A DNA stretch of 64,000 nucleotides from Hymenobacter radiodurans (GCF_004355185.1 NZ_CP037922.1:4186001-4250000), one strand, 5' to 3'; numbered from the stretch's first letter, positions 39,826 to 49,324 are shown. Notes: generated by a model not told the origin, from the letters alone. Translations and numbers: made by a program.

Positions 39826-39977
39826 GTCATGCTGAGCGGAGTCGAAGCATCTCTACTGCTTCGTTGATTACCGTTGCGGGAGAGATGCTTCGACTCCGCT
39901 CAGCATGACGTCCATTTTGGGATAACTTTAGCTTGGCGACGTCAGCACGCGAGATGCTTCGTGCTGCGCTGCATGAC
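39826..39977. repeat. REP-like repeats: one full inverted pair plus one half copy
   Basis: Arms 39826-39853 and 39881-39909 pair (GTCATGCTGAGCGGAGTCGA on the left). A third copy, GCGAGATGCTTCGTGCTGCG at 39949, stands alone and ends in GCATGAC. They fill the gap between the convergent DUF1905 and DUF5694 genes. Confidence 0.9.
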
Positions 39978-39995
39978 AAAAAATGTACATATGCT

Positions 39996-41096
39996 CTAAG
40001 GCAGGTCGTTGTAGCTAATCACTTTCACGCCGGGCATGGCCGCCAGAATTTCGCGCATGCCTTTGCCGTGCGAGGCTCCTACTCCCACAATTACCTTTTT
40101 GGCGCCTTGCTGACGAGCCTGGCGCACAATGTTCTCGCACATCCCCTGGTTGCGCCGCTCATATTGCACCTTCATTCCCTTCACCGATTCCGTGGGAAAG
40201 CCCGGCATGCCATAGAGCGCCTCACCACCGTAAAAATTCATGGCTTCGTCTACTGCGTCGTAGGCGGGTGTATTCATGAATTGGTAATAAATCATCTCCT
40301 GCGTGAGGGTTTCGGTGGGCTTAATATCATCCCCAAATGTGCGGTAGGCCACCACGGCGGCCTGAATTTTCTTGGCCGTTAGCGCCTCGGCAGAAGTGGA
40401 GTCGGCTTTTACCCGCGCCTTGAGCGCTTCTACCGCCACGGCCGTGCGGCTCCATTCTTGGCTCCATTCCTTATCGTACTTCTGGCAATCCATGGGGTAA
40501 ACGCGTTGCCCTAGTTCATATACTAGAGGAAAATAAATCCGGTCGTACTCGGTGCCGGGGCGTAGTAGCTTCACCTTTCGTAAGGAGTCGGCGCCGCCAA
40601 GCACGGTATCGAAGTGGGCTAGGTCGGCGGGGCTGAACTTGGGCTTCTGAACCTTTTCCAGAATGTGCAGCTGGTACTCGGCGTTGGCCCGGTCGTAGGC
40701 CAGCACGTAGTTGCGAGCCAGCTCTATTCGGGTGGTGTGCTTGTCGGGCGACTTCCGAAGCGTCTTTTCCTGCTTGCTGATTTCACGCGCTAAGTTCTTG
40801 GGCATTACCGGTGTACGCCGCAGGATATAGCGGTAGCGGGGCATAAATGTATAACGGCCGTAGGTGCTGTCGTTGGCCGCTTTTAGCTCCGCTGGCAGCA
40901 TGTACTCACCGAACACCATATCTGGCTGATAGGCCTTTAGCTTGTCAATAATAGGCCGGTATTTTTCCGGCTTGCTGGGGTTGCCGTGAGAGGAAGCCAC
41001 CAGCACGACCTCCAGAGGCGCTTGAGCGCTAACGTTGCTGCTAAAGCCCGCGCAAAGCAGTGTAATGGTGAGGAGGAGAAGTAGAGATTGTTTCAC
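39996..41096 (-). CDS. Exported DUF5694 protein
   Basis: A 366-residue protein with signal peptide KQSLLLLLTITLLCAGFSSN. VVLVASSHGNPSKPEKYRPI near the N-terminus and KKVIVGVGASHGKGMREIL near the C-terminus are paired strand-loop-SHG motifs of a TraB/EreA-like fold, as in DUF5694. The middle is helical and charged (ARNYVLAYDRANAEYQLHIL). The SHG pairs suggest a metal or active site, but no reaction is known. Confidence 0.75.
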   Translation of the reverse strand: MKQSLLLLLTITLLCAGFSSNVSAQAPLEVVLVASSHGNPSKPEKYRPIIDKLKAYQPDMVFGEYMLPAELKAANDSTYGRYTFMPRYRYILRRTPVMPKNLAREISKQEKTLRKSPDKHTTRIELARNYVLAYDRANAEYQLHILEKVQKPKFSPADLAHFDTVLGGADSLRKVKLLRPGTEYDRIYFPLVYELGQRVYPMDCQKYDKEWSQEWSRTAVAVEALKARVKADSTSAEALTAKKIQAAVVAYRTFGDDIKPTETLTQEMIYYQFMNTPAYDAVDEAMNFYGGEALYGMPGFPTESVKGMKVQYERRNQGMCENIVRQARQQGAKKVIVGVGASHGKGMREILAAMPGVKVISYNDLP

Positions 41097-41199
41097 TAGA
41101 TGTTACTGTGATTTTAATAAAGGATAGGTTGTAGAGTTAAGATGCTAACAGTAGGTTAAAAGGATGCCTGGGGGGCATTTTTATTTACAACAACCCCTA

Positions 41200-41295
41200 C
41201 CGTCATGCAGAGCGGAGCGAAGCATCTCGCATGTTAACCAGGATTACTAATCCAATGTCAGCACGCGAGATGCTTCGCTCCGCTCTGCATGACGG
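41200..41295. repeat. REP-like inverted repeat
   Basis: Two arms with GTCATGCAGAGCGGAGCGA and its complement, about 30 bp each, flank a 35-bp centre. It has the same size class (96 bp) as the in-gene copy at 26335. Confidence 0.93.
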
Positions 41296-41330
41296 GCGAA
41301 ATTATTGGGACAATCCTTCTAACAGCTTTC

Positions 41331-42050
41331 TTATTTAGCCAAAACGGGTAGTACCGCCTGCGTCCAGATTTCATAGCCGGCGCGAGTCATGTGCAGGCCA
41401 TCTTCCAGGAAGAGCTCCGGGCGGGGTTTGCCATCGGCGCCGAGCATGGGCGCACCCACATCCACGAAGCGCAGCCGCTTGGGGTGAGCCTCGATATATT
41501 GACGGATGAGGTTGTTGGCCTCCTGCATTTTGGGGTAAAGCGCCCACCGGGCCAGACTAGGCTTGATAGACAGAAAAACCAGCTGCGACTTGGGCAGCTT
41601 CCGGCGCATAAGCTTCTCAAATGTGCGGAACGACGCATATACTTCCTGGGGCGTGGCACCGGCCGCTATGTCGTTGTCGCCTTCGTAGAGCACCACTTGC
41701 CGCGGCCGGTAGCGCACCACCAGCTGATCAAACAGCTGAATGGCATCGGGAAAGCGCGAGCCGCCGAAGCCGCGGTTGAGCACAGGTTGATTGGGGAAGT
41801 CGGTGGCCAGCGTTTCCCACATGCGGATGGAGGAGCTACCGTAGAACAGAATAGCGGCGATGGGGGGCTTTTTGAGGCTGTCCTGGCGTGCAAATGCTCG
41901 TAGCTCAGTCGTCCACTGGGCGACGCTGGCAGGGGGCGGAGCCGTTTGGGCGAAGCCCGTCAGCGCGACCAGTGAGAAAAGCAGAACAGCAAAAGCGCTC
42001 CTCAGAGCCTGAAGCGAACGTAGCCGAAAACGAAGCATAGAGTTGAGCAT
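41331..42050 (-). CDS. Exported SGNH/GDSL hydrolase
   Basis: A 239-residue protein starting near 42050 (MLNSMLRFRLRSLQALRSAF) or four codons later; the hydrophobic core AFAVLLFSLVALTGFAQ is the signal peptide. Blocks: ILFYGSSSIRMWETLA (nucleophile Ser), VLNRGFGGSRFPDAIQLFDQ, VVLYEGDNDIAAGATPQE (oxyanion Asn), and DGLHMTRAGYEIWTQAV (catalytic His, with Asp three residues before). Family members are esterases or deacetylases on lipids or sugars; the substrate here is unknown. Confidence 0.9.
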   Translation of the reverse strand: MLNSMLRFRLRSLQALRSAFAVLLFSLVALTGFAQTAPPPASVAQWTTELRAFARQDSLKKPPIAAILFYGSSSIRMWETLATDFPNQPVLNRGFGGSRFPDAIQLFDQLVVRYRPRQVVLYEGDNDIAAGATPQEVYASFRTFEKLMRRKLPKSQLVFLSIKPSLARWALYPKMQEANNLIRQYIEAHPKRLRFVDVGAPMLGADGKPRPELFLEDGLHMTRAGYEIWTQAVLPVLAK

Positions 42051-42304
42051 ACTACTGATGAAAGATTGGGCAGCTGGCACTCACTGAGGCATCAAGGTAG
42101 CGGAAGCAACGCGATTCTCAGCTAAAAAAGCCCCCGCAAGCCGCCTGATAGCCACAGCAACGGGTGGTACTGGTCGGTGATTTTCTGCGCCTGCCTTAGT
42201 AAATATAGCATTTAGCCAATGGCAAAATTTAGAGATGGGTATACTATTCCTATCACTGGCCGGCGTTTTGCACCTGCCTGCGTCAGCTATTCATATCCCT
42301 CCCT

Positions 42305-43772
42305 ATGCATACCGCCACCCCATTTCTGCTGCTATTTCAGCTCCTACTTGCCTGCAGCACCTCAGCGCTGGGCGCTGCCCCGGCTCTGGGGGCAAATGGA
42401 GTGGGACCCTGAAAATACCGAACGGTAAGCTGCTCCAGCTTCAGCTGCATATCTCCGACAATAATGGGAAGCCCACGGCCAGCTTGGATATTCCGACCCA
42501 AAATGCGCGTGGCATTGCCGTGGAGCGAGTGGAGGTGCGCGGCGACAGCTTACTGTTGCAGTCGAATGCCATTCGAGCCTCCTTCGCGGGCCGCATAGCA
42601 CCTACTGGGGGGCTAATTACGGGTAAATGGCGGCAAAATGGCGCTAAGCTGCCACTGCTGTTGCAGCGCACCAGCACCGCCGTAGTGGCGGCTGCCGCGG
42701 CGGCTACCCCAACTATTCCGCCGAGCAAGCCTGTGGCCAGCAAGAACGCAAAACGGCCACAAGAACCCCAGACACCATTTCCGTATCGCGAAGAGGAGGT
42801 GCGTTTTACAAACAAAAGCGCTGGTATCAACTTCGCCGGCACCCTAACGGTGCCGCAGGGTGCGGGCCCATTTCCGGCCGTCGTGCTGCTTTCGGGTTCT
42901 GGGGCCCAAAATCGCGACCAAGCCGTGTTTGGGCACCGCCCATTCTGGGTTATTGCCGATTATCTGACCCGCCGCGGTATTGCCGTGCTGCGCTTCGATG
43001 ATCGGGGGGTGGGCCAGTCGGGGGCAATTCGGCCACGGCTACGGCCGCTGATTATGCCACGGATGCCCAGGCCGCCCTGGATTTTCTGCGTACCCGCCGC
43101 GACTTAAATGCCAAGCAACTTGGTTTGGTAGGGCACAGCGAAGGCGGCACAGCTGCTATTATAGCCGCTAGTAAAGCGCAAGCGTCTAACTTCCTGGTAC
43201 TACTGGCCACGCCCGGCGTGCTTGGACCTGAGGTTATCGTGCGTCAGACCTTGGACATCTCTCGTCTGAAAACCAATGACCCCAAAATTCTGGCTGGCGT
43301 AGAGCAGCGCCAACGGGCCCTGCTCAACATCGTGCAGCAGATCAGCGACAATAAGCACGCGCGGGCCCGTCTTATTCCGGCCATGATTCCGCCCATTCCG
43401 CTGCCTCCCGAGCAAGCCGCGCAGATGCAGAAACTAGCCGAAAATAAGGCTGACATGATGACTACGCCGGCTTACCGCTATATGCTGGAGGATAATCCGC
43501 CCAAAAACCTGCGCACGATTAAGTGCCCGGTGCTGGCGCTTAATGGCTCCAAAGATCTGCTGGTAGCGGCTGAGCCTAATCTGAAGTCAATTGAAAAAGC
43601 ATTGAAAACCGGGGGTAACCGCGACGTGACCGTAAGGGAGCTATCGGGCCTGAACCACCTTTTTCAGACAGCCCCTACTGGTGCCGTCACCGAGTATGAG
43701 GGCCTTACGGAAACATTCTCCCCCACGGCACTACAAGCCCTGGGCGACTGGATCGTTCAACGAACCAAATAA
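42305..43772 (+). CDS. Exported alpha/beta hydrolase with N-terminal beta domain, frame broken twice
   Basis: 489 residues after repair. The ATG at 42305 gives HTATPFLLLFQLLLACSTSA, a signal peptide or lipoprotein leader. At 42388-42392 one more G gives ALGGKWSGTLKIPNGKLLQL; at 43020-43024 one more G gives VGQSGGNSATATAADYATDA. Residues 25-130 form a small beta domain; 180-489 are a serine-hydrolase of the S33/dienelactone-hydrolase type: nucleophile in LVGHSEGGTAAII, Asp in LNGSKDLLVAAEPN, His in LSGLNHLFQTAP. Such proteins are often called alpha/beta hydrolase YbbA-like or acyl hydrolase. A diverged paralogue follows directly. Confidence 0.85.
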
Positions 43773-43981
43773 GGTTACGGGCTGGTTATTAAGACAATTA
43801 TCTTTTTCCGCTATTGCATAGATAGCAAGCGAACGGCACGCCGATTGCGCTAGTGAAAATATTTGTCTTAAATTATCCCAAAATAGCTTAATCGCCTATA
43901 TTAATCACTATTCAGCGAGTGATAGGCTAGAAGACTATTGTTGCGTTTGACTGACTCCCAAGCAGAACATAATTAAACTTT
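43773..43981. other. Intergenic region between the hydrolase paralogues
   Basis: A 209-bp, AT-richer gap without recognised hairpin or operator. It probably holds the promoter of the second paralogue. Confidence 0.4.
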
Positions 43982-45463
43982 ATGAAGAAATCTTTATTCA
44001 TTTCTCTGTTAGCGTGCCTGCTGATTTGGCTACCTAACCTTAGCCAAGCCGCTGATCCTGCTCCGCTAAAAGGCCAGTGGAAAGGGATGCTGAAGGTACC
44101 AGGAGGCAGCCTGGAGCTAATTATCACGATTATGCCGCTTACAAATGGCTCTTACTATGCAGCGCTAGATGTGCCTAAGCAGCGGGTTAACCGCATGCCC
44201 GTAGAGGTTGAGCTGAAAGGCAACGACCTGACGCTACGTATGGAGCAGGCTGGCAGCAGCTTTGTAGGTAAAGTAGGGCAAGGCGCCGCTACCCTCACCG
44301 GTACTTGGAAGCAGCCTGGCCTCACCGCTCCGCTTGTACTGAAGCGCTTGGTCGTTTCTACGCCGCCCGTAGCTAAAAAAGCGCGCCTCACCCCCCCCTA
44401 CCGCGAAGAGGATGTTGCGTTTATGAATGTCGCGGCTAAGCTCAAGCTGGCCGGCACGCTGACCATACCAGCCGGACCAGGTCCGTTTCCGGCGGTGGCT
44501 CTCTTATCTGACACAGGCCCGCAGGATCGGGACGCCGGGCAGCAGGAATACCGCATGTTTGGGCAGCTCGCCGACTATCTCACGCGCCGCGGCATTGCCG
44601 TATTGCGCTTTGATGATCGAGGTGTAGGCAAATCGGGTGGGGATTATCGTACTGCTACTACCGTCGATTTGGTAGGCGATGCGCAGGCTGCGTTAACGTT
44701 TTTGCGCTCGCGCGACCTCATCGACCCGCAGCATGTGGGCTTGCTGGGGCACGGGGAAGGTGCCAACGTAGCCTTACTAGCTGCGGCCGACCAACACACG
44801 AAGACGCCTGATTTCGTGGTATCCTTGGCGGGCTACGGCCTAACCGGTCGGGACGTGCTGCTGCGCCAGCAAGTAGAAATTATGCGGCTTATTGGCTCAG
44901 ATGCTCAGCAAGTGCAAGCGGCCGTAGACCTTCACAACCGTATGGTGGAAGTAATACGCCAGACACCCGATGATACGCAGGCGCGAGCTAAGCTGGCCGG
45001 CATCCTGCGGCTCAATAACACGCATATTGACCCGGTGATGGCTAAAGCACGCGCTATTCAGCTCACCACGCCGTGGTCGCGCTACTTCATGGATTTTGAT
45101 CCTACCCACAAATTATCTGACGTAAGATGCCCAGTGCTGGCGCTCAACGGCGTGGATGACTTACAGGTAGCGGCCCGCACGAATCTTTCTATGTTATCGA
45201 AAGGTCTCAACGCTAACCGCGATGTGACCGTGCACAAGCTGGCGGGCGTCAATCACTCTTTTCAACCCGACATGAAAGATTGGCCCATTGTGAACGGGCA
45301 GCAGCAGCCGGCTTTCTCACCCAAAGCGCTGGACACCATCCGCGAGTGGGTGATGGATCGTAGCGGGCAGCCCGACGCTAAAAAGTTAGCAGCGCACACC
45401 ACGTTTTTCAAACGACTGAAGCCTAACTTCGCCAAGCAGCCTAAGAGTCAGGCGAGCCGGTAG
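43982..45463 (+). CDS. Alpha/beta hydrolase paralogue lacking the nucleophile serine (probable pseudoenzyme)
   Basis: A 493-residue paralogue of the preceding gene with the same layout: signal peptide (KKSLFISLLACLLIWLPNLS), beta domain (LKGQWKGMLKVPGGSLELII), then the hydrolase domain (AVLRFDDRGVGKSGGDYRTA). The nucleophile elbow reads LLGHGEGANVALLAA: Gly (codon GGG) stands where the neighbour has Ser (codon AGC) in GHSEGG. The Asp (LNGVDDLQVAART) and His (LAGVNHSFQPDM) remain. Unless another residue substitutes, it should lack esterase activity and may serve as binding or partner protein. The reading frame is intact, arguing against simple decay. Confidence 0.85.
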   Translation: MKKSLFISLLACLLIWLPNLSQAADPAPLKGQWKGMLKVPGGSLELIITIMPLTNGSYYAALDVPKQRVNRMPVEVELKGNDLTLRMEQAGSSFVGKVGQGAATLTGTWKQPGLTAPLVLKRLVVSTPPVAKKARLTPPYREEDVAFMNVAAKLKLAGTLTIPAGPGPFPAVALLSDTGPQDRDAGQQEYRMFGQLADYLTRRGIAVLRFDDRGVGKSGGDYRTATTVDLVGDAQAALTFLRSRDLIDPQHVGLLGHGEGANVALLAAADQHTKTPDFVVSLAGYGLTGRDVLLRQQVEIMRLIGSDAQQVQAAVDLHNRMVEVIRQTPDDTQARAKLAGILRLNNTHIDPVMAKARAIQLTTPWSRYFMDFDPTHKLSDVRCPVLALNGVDDLQVAARTNLSMLSKGLNANRDVTVHKLAGVNHSFQPDMKDWPIVNGQQQPAFSPKALDTIREWVMDRSGQPDAKKLAAHTTFFKRLKPNFAKQPKSQASR

Positions 45464-45486
45464 CATCATTTGTTTTTGGCATAAAA

Positions 45487-45533
45487 TAGCCCAGCGCTTT
45501 CTCCGCCCAGCTGCATGAGAAAGCGCTGGGCTA
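45487..45533. terminator. Bidirectional terminator between convergent genes
   Basis: A perfect 17-bp stem TAGCCCAGCGCTTTCTC / GAGAAAGCGCTGGGCTA with a 13-base loop lies between the stop at 45463 (plus) and the stop at 45549 (minus), with T-rich flanks. Confidence 0.85.
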
Positions 45534-45548
45534 GTTTCGTTTGTGCAT

Positions 45549-47285
45549 TTATAAGCGCACCCCAACGCTATAGCCAACCCACCCCAGTACGCGAGTACTG
45601 GCGCTGCCTTCATCCAGCCACAAGCTGCGGTTCTGCAGCAGACTGGAATACACTTGAGCACGCTCCGTATCGTAGCGCTGCGTGACGAGCACGCTCACCG
45701 TCGGCCCGGCCACTAAACGCAGGCGGCCACCGGCTTTCAGCGGGGCGAAGCCTACTAGCAGGCGCAGCTGGTTGTGCAGATTCAGGTCGTCAGTCCAGCC
45801 GCGGCTTTCCTCATTTACGTGCATAGCTACCGCATCGAGGCTAAAGCTGACGCGACGCCGGGCAAATACCTCGGTGCCTACACCATAGCCAAGCCCCCAG
45901 CGTCGGTCGCGGCTGCCGAAGCCATCGTAAGCGCCCGTGAAAAAGGTATAGAAACTAGGCGAGCCGCCCAGCTTCAGGCTGGCGCTTACCGGCCACGATT
46001 CCGTATTAATAACCTCAAAGCGATGGTAGCCACGGCGCACAAAGTTGAGCGGCGCAATACTGACGCCCGCCACTGAGTCAGCAATATTGAGCAACCCCGC
46101 CACCTGCACACCCCGCACCGTACCGCCTACATTGAATAAGCCTGCGGCCTGCGCCCCTCGCACTTCACCCAAGGCGATGTTGAATAATCCCGCGGCCTGC
46201 ATCGTTGGTCGGCCGGGGAGCATTTTAGCATCTGTGTTCTCGATATCCGTTGGCTGGGGGGCTTTTTTGGCAGGACCAACATAGTTGAACAGGCCAGCCG
46301 TTTGAGCCCCGCTTACGGGTCGGGTAGCTACGTTAAATAAACCCGCAGCTTGCCACCCAGTGGCGGTGCCACCCAGCACATTCAGCAAACCTGCGCCCTG
46401 AAAGCCAGTGAGGTTGCGCCCTACTATGTTAGCCAAACCAGCCACCTGCACACCCCGCACCGAGTCGCGGGCCACGTTGAAAAGACCCGCGGCTTCTACT
46501 CCATTTACCCCCGCCGAATAGCCTCCCAACACGTTCAAGGATAGTCGGTTTACCGTTTGGCCACTACGCAATCCATTCGACCCCAGAGGCCCCAGAAAAG
46601 ACACCTGCACCTGTTTGGTAACAGTAGGCCTCCTCGTTTTTTCTGCCGAAATCTCAGGAGTGGTAGGCTGCGCTGTAGAATCGGATGAGGCGGTTGCGGC
46701 GAGTGTATCCACTGAGTTGGATGGCACAGAGGCCGCACTCGCGCTGATAGGTGGCGCTGCGGTTGGCACCGATTGGGTTCCTGACTTCGCCGTATCATTC
46801 GTAACCACGGTGGTCGAAGTCTGGGGGGCTTTTTTCTTACTTGGTAGCGGTTTACTAGATGCTGTCGGCTTATTGGGGGTTGAAGTAGTAGCGGCAGTTG
46901 CTTTCGTCACGGCACCCTTACTTGCGGCGTTTGCACCTGAGTCGAGGCTAGGCTTGGACGGAGTTGTGGAGTGCAGCACCACTTGGTCGCCTACCAGCTC
47001 ATAGCCGATGTTTTTACCCGCCAGCACCGAGTTGAGTACAGAGCGCAACGATTGATTTTGCACGCTGAGCGTCACGGGCTGGCTCAAATCGAGGGCCGTA
47101 TTGCTGTAGGATATTCGCACGCCATATTGGCGCCGCAGCGTACGCAGCACCGATTCGAGCGGTGCCTGATTGAAGGTCACCGTTACTTTGCGCTCCAGCA
47201 CAGAGGCGGAGCTATTTTGGGCCTGAGTAGGTAGCCCGCATAGGGCAAAAAGCAAGGCCAAGGCTAGGCATATGCGGTTTCGCAT
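45549..47285 (-). CDS. STN-domain protein with LA_2272-type surface repeats and C-terminal barrel-like domain
   Basis: A 578-residue exported protein (RNRICLALALLFALCGLPTQ signal). Residues 30-110 are a secretin/TonB N-terminal (STN) domain: VTVTFNQAPLESVLRTLRRQ, ISYSNTALDLSQPVTLSV. Residues 115-225 are a Ser/Thr/Ala/Pro-rich linker. Residues about 240-430 hold at least eight imperfect repeats of the type QAAGLFNVA..VSGVQVAGL, as in LA_2272-family surface repeat proteins. The remainder (SLKLGGSPSFYTFFTGAYDG to LGWVGYSVGVRL) alternates polar and hydrophobic residues like an outer-membrane barrel. STN domains normally contact FecR-type anti-sigma proteins; the fecR gene is 39 bp upstream. No TonB receptor is present. 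Confidence 0.85.
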   Translation of the reverse strand: MRNRICLALALLFALCGLPTQAQNSSASVLERKVTVTFNQAPLESVLRTLRRQYGVRISYSNTALDLSQPVTLSVQNQSLRSVLNSVLAGKNIGYELVGDQVVLHSTTPSKPSLDSGANAASKGAVTKATAATTSTPNKPTASSKPLPSKKKAPQTSTTVVTNDTAKSGTQSVPTAAPPISASAASVPSNSVDTLAATASSDSTAQPTTPEISAEKTRRPTVTKQVQVSFLGPLGSNGLRSGQTVNRLSLNVLGGYSAGVNGVEAAGLFNVARDSVRGVQVAGLANIVGRNLTGFQGAGLLNVLGGTATGWQAAGLFNVATRPVSGAQTAGLFNYVGPAKKAPQPTDIENTDAKMLPGRPTMQAAGLFNIALGEVRGAQAAGLFNVGGTVRGVQVAGLLNIADSVAGVSIAPLNFVRRGYHRFEVINTESWPVSASLKLGGSPSFYTFFTGAYDGFGSRDRRWGLGYGVGTEVFARRRVSFSLDAVAMHVNEESRGWTDDLNLHNQLRLLVGFAPLKAGGRLRLVAGPTVSVLVTQRYDTERAQVYSSLLQNRSLWLDEGSASTRVLGWVGYSVGVRL

Positions 47286-47324
47286 AGCTATCATGAGTTA
47301 AAAGGCGAAAGAAAATCCGAACTG

Positions 47325-48386
47325 CTAGCGGCAGCCCGGCCCGTCGAGTGTGTAGCCGGCGCCTGATTGGCTTACCGTTAAGTTGGCCGATAAACTCACC
47401 ACGCGTAGCACCTGGGGTAGGCTAGCCTGGGCAAAGGTGCCCGTGAATCGGCAGCGCCCAAGGGCCGGGTTAGCAAGCGTTACAGGCTGGTCGTAGTAGC
47501 GGGTCAGCGTTTGAGCAAGCTGTTCCAACGACTGATTGTCGAATACCAATTCCTGGCGCTGCCAGGCGCGGAAGTTAGGATCTACAATAGGTTTTTGCAC
47601 GGCCGCCGTGGGTGCCACCCGATGAATTACCCCGCGCAGCCCCGCCGTGAGCAGCACCGAATCCGAACCAGTCGGTAAGCGGCGCACGGGGCTAAAAGCC
47701 ACTCTCCCAGTTACTACGGCCACCTCCACGGAGTCCTCGGCGCCGTAGGCTCGTACGTTGAAGGAAGTGCCTAACACCTGCGTGCGGGTCTCATTGGCAA
47801 GTACCGTGAATAGGCGGCCTTGGTCTTTTTTCACTTCGAAAAACGCTTCTCCTTGCAGCTGCACAACCCGAGCGGTTTGGTTGAAGTTGGCGGCGTAGCT
47901 AAGCGTAGAGTGTCGATTCACCCACACCTTGCTGCCATCGGGTAAAGTGGTTTGCTGACGCTCAGCACCGGCTGTTACGGTTATCATTTCCTCCTGCCGG
48001 TTATTGAGCAAGAAGATGCGGAGCAAGCTCCAAACACCGACGAGCAGCAATACGGCTGCCGCTACCCGCAGCCAGGGCCGCGCAGCGGGCCACAAAGGCA
48101 CTACTTTTCCAGCAGGTATTGCTGCCTGAATTGGGGCTGCTGGAGCTAGGTCAGCGGCTATCCGGAAGCGCTGCCAAGCTGGCTCAACATCAGCCTCCGA
48201 AAACTCCTCAGCTACGGTACCACCCCGCTCCCACGCCCGAACGGCGGCAGTAAGCAATGGCAAACGCTCCGGCGTAGCCGTCACCCAAGCGTGCAGTTCT
48301 TGTTGTTCCGACGCAGACGCCTCCCCGGCCAAGTGTTTGGCCAAAAGATCCCAGGGGGCATCCGTGTCGGAATACAAGTTGGGCAT
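47325..48386 (-). CDS. FecR family anti-sigma factor / signal transducer
   Basis: A 353-residue inner-membrane protein starting MPNLYSDTDAPWDLLAKHLA (the ATG at 48401 is less likely). The cytoplasmic N-terminal part binds the sigma factor; AWERGGTVAEEFSEADVEPA precedes one membrane helix RVAAAVLLLVGVWSLLRIFL. The periplasmic FecR domain is TTLPDGSKVWVNRHSTLSYA and GEAFFEVKKDQGRLFTVLAN, and the C-terminal DUF4974 domain is LVFDNQSLEQLAQTLTRYYD, CRFTGTFAQASLPQVLRVVS. It should receive a signal from an STN domain, here presumably the protein encoded next. Confidence 0.93.
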   Translation of the reverse strand: MPNLYSDTDAPWDLLAKHLAGEASASEQQELHAWVTATPERLPLLTAAVRAWERGGTVAEEFSEADVEPAWQRFRIAADLAPAAPIQAAIPAGKVVPLWPAARPWLRVAAAVLLLVGVWSLLRIFLLNNRQEEMITVTAGAERQQTTLPDGSKVWVNRHSTLSYAANFNQTARVVQLQGEAFFEVKKDQGRLFTVLANETRTQVLGTSFNVRAYGAEDSVEVAVVTGRVAFSPVRRLPTGSDSVLLTAGLRGVIHRVAPTAAVQKPIVDPNFRAWQRQELVFDNQSLEQLAQTLTRYYDQPVTLANPALGRCRFTGTFAQASLPQVLRVVSLSANLTVSQSGAGYTLDGPGCR

Positions 48387-48489
48387 GAATGAAAGCGGCA
48401 AGTGAGCCTGCTAAAGTCGGTATTTTCGGGATACCGGATGGGGGTGCGAAAGGCAGTTTAGCAATTCCCCCGAAGCAATGCAAGTGAGC

Positions 48490-49224
48490 CTAATTGTCGG
48501 CTAGCACCTTGCCTGAACCTGTAATTCGGCTGCTTACGACGGGGGCGCCGCGGTAGTATACCGAGCCACTGCCGGTAATGTCGGCATTAAGCGTCCGTGA
48601 GGCGCGCACGTAGCTTCTACCCGATCCATTTATTGCTACGTAGCTATCCTGCGTGTCCAGATCATAGGCATCTACGCGGCCCGAGCCGCTGATATTCACG
48701 TTGTGGCTGGGTGCATTCCCGCTCAGCTTTGCCGCACCCGAGCCGGATATGCTCGTCCGCAGGGCATCGGCCCGATTGAAGTTCAAGCTAGCCTCTCCCG
48801 AACCGGATACCCCCACCCGGAAGCTGGTAGCCGTCCAGGGTGTTGTGCTGCTCACTTTTCCTGAGCCTGCTACCTCCACTTCCGTTAGGGCAGGCACCGT
48901 AATATAGATTCGAACCGGATCATGGCCGCGCACATTGTAGCGTCCATACTCTATCTCCAGCTTGTCACCGGCCAGTTCTGTTTCGAGCACGTCAAGGATG
49001 TTGCGCTGGGCCTCGATGCGCACTTGCTGGGGGCTGCCTTGGGTCAGAATCACATCAGCGTCAATTTTAAGCTCGAGGCGGCTGAAGTTATTGATGGTTC
49101 GGGTTTCGGTTTGGGTCGGGCCCGTGCCGCGTACACTTGGACCTAGTATGTCGCCTTCGTGGTTACAGGCAGTCGTGGTGAACAGCGAAGTGGATACTGC
49201 TAATAAGAGAAGTAGCTTTTTCAT
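48490..49224 (-). CDS. GIN-domain (DUF2807) lipoprotein
   Basis: A 244-residue protein with lipobox KKLLLLLAVSTSLFTTTACN (Cys as lipid anchor). The DUF2807/GIN beta-helix is evident from TETRTINNFSRLELKIDADV, ILTQGSPQQVRIEAQ and repeated SGSG turns (VSGSGEASLNFNRADALRTS, ISGSGAAKLSGNAPSHNVNI, ITGSGSVYYRGAP). GIN proteins are abundant in Bacteroidota and uncharacterised. Its place between the sigma and fecR genes is not the usual order and suggests it belongs to the regulated envelope function. Confidence 0.9.
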   Translation of the reverse strand: MKKLLLLLAVSTSLFTTTACNHEGDILGPSVRGTGPTQTETRTINNFSRLELKIDADVILTQGSPQQVRIEAQRNILDVLETELAGDKLEIEYGRYNVRGHDPVRIYITVPALTEVEVAGSGKVSSTTPWTATSFRVGVSGSGEASLNFNRADALRTSISGSGAAKLSGNAPSHNVNISGSGRVDAYDLDTQDSYVAINGSGRSYVRASRTLNADITGSGSVYYRGAPVVSSRITGSGKVLADN

Positions 49225-49324
49225 AGCTGACAATAGGTTGGGAGATGGGAATGCTTTCAGTAGTAAGATTCAAATCCCTGCCTTTACCCCTACGTCAGGT
49301 GAAAATATTTTTTTGCCCCAGCTT

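Noticed and set aside
39826..39977. CRISPR array
   Set aside because: Repeats are inverted pairs with variable spacing, not direct repeats with unique spacers, and no cas gene is present.
39933..40382. A plus-strand open frame of 149 codons starting in a repeat
   Set aside because: Its start is repeat-encoded (SAREMLRAALHD) and the remainder is antisense to the DUF5694 gene.
46350..47004. Plus-strand open frames over the STN-repeat gene
   Set aside because: They arise from the Ala/Gly/Val-rich repeats and linker read in reverse; no domain or start signal supports them.
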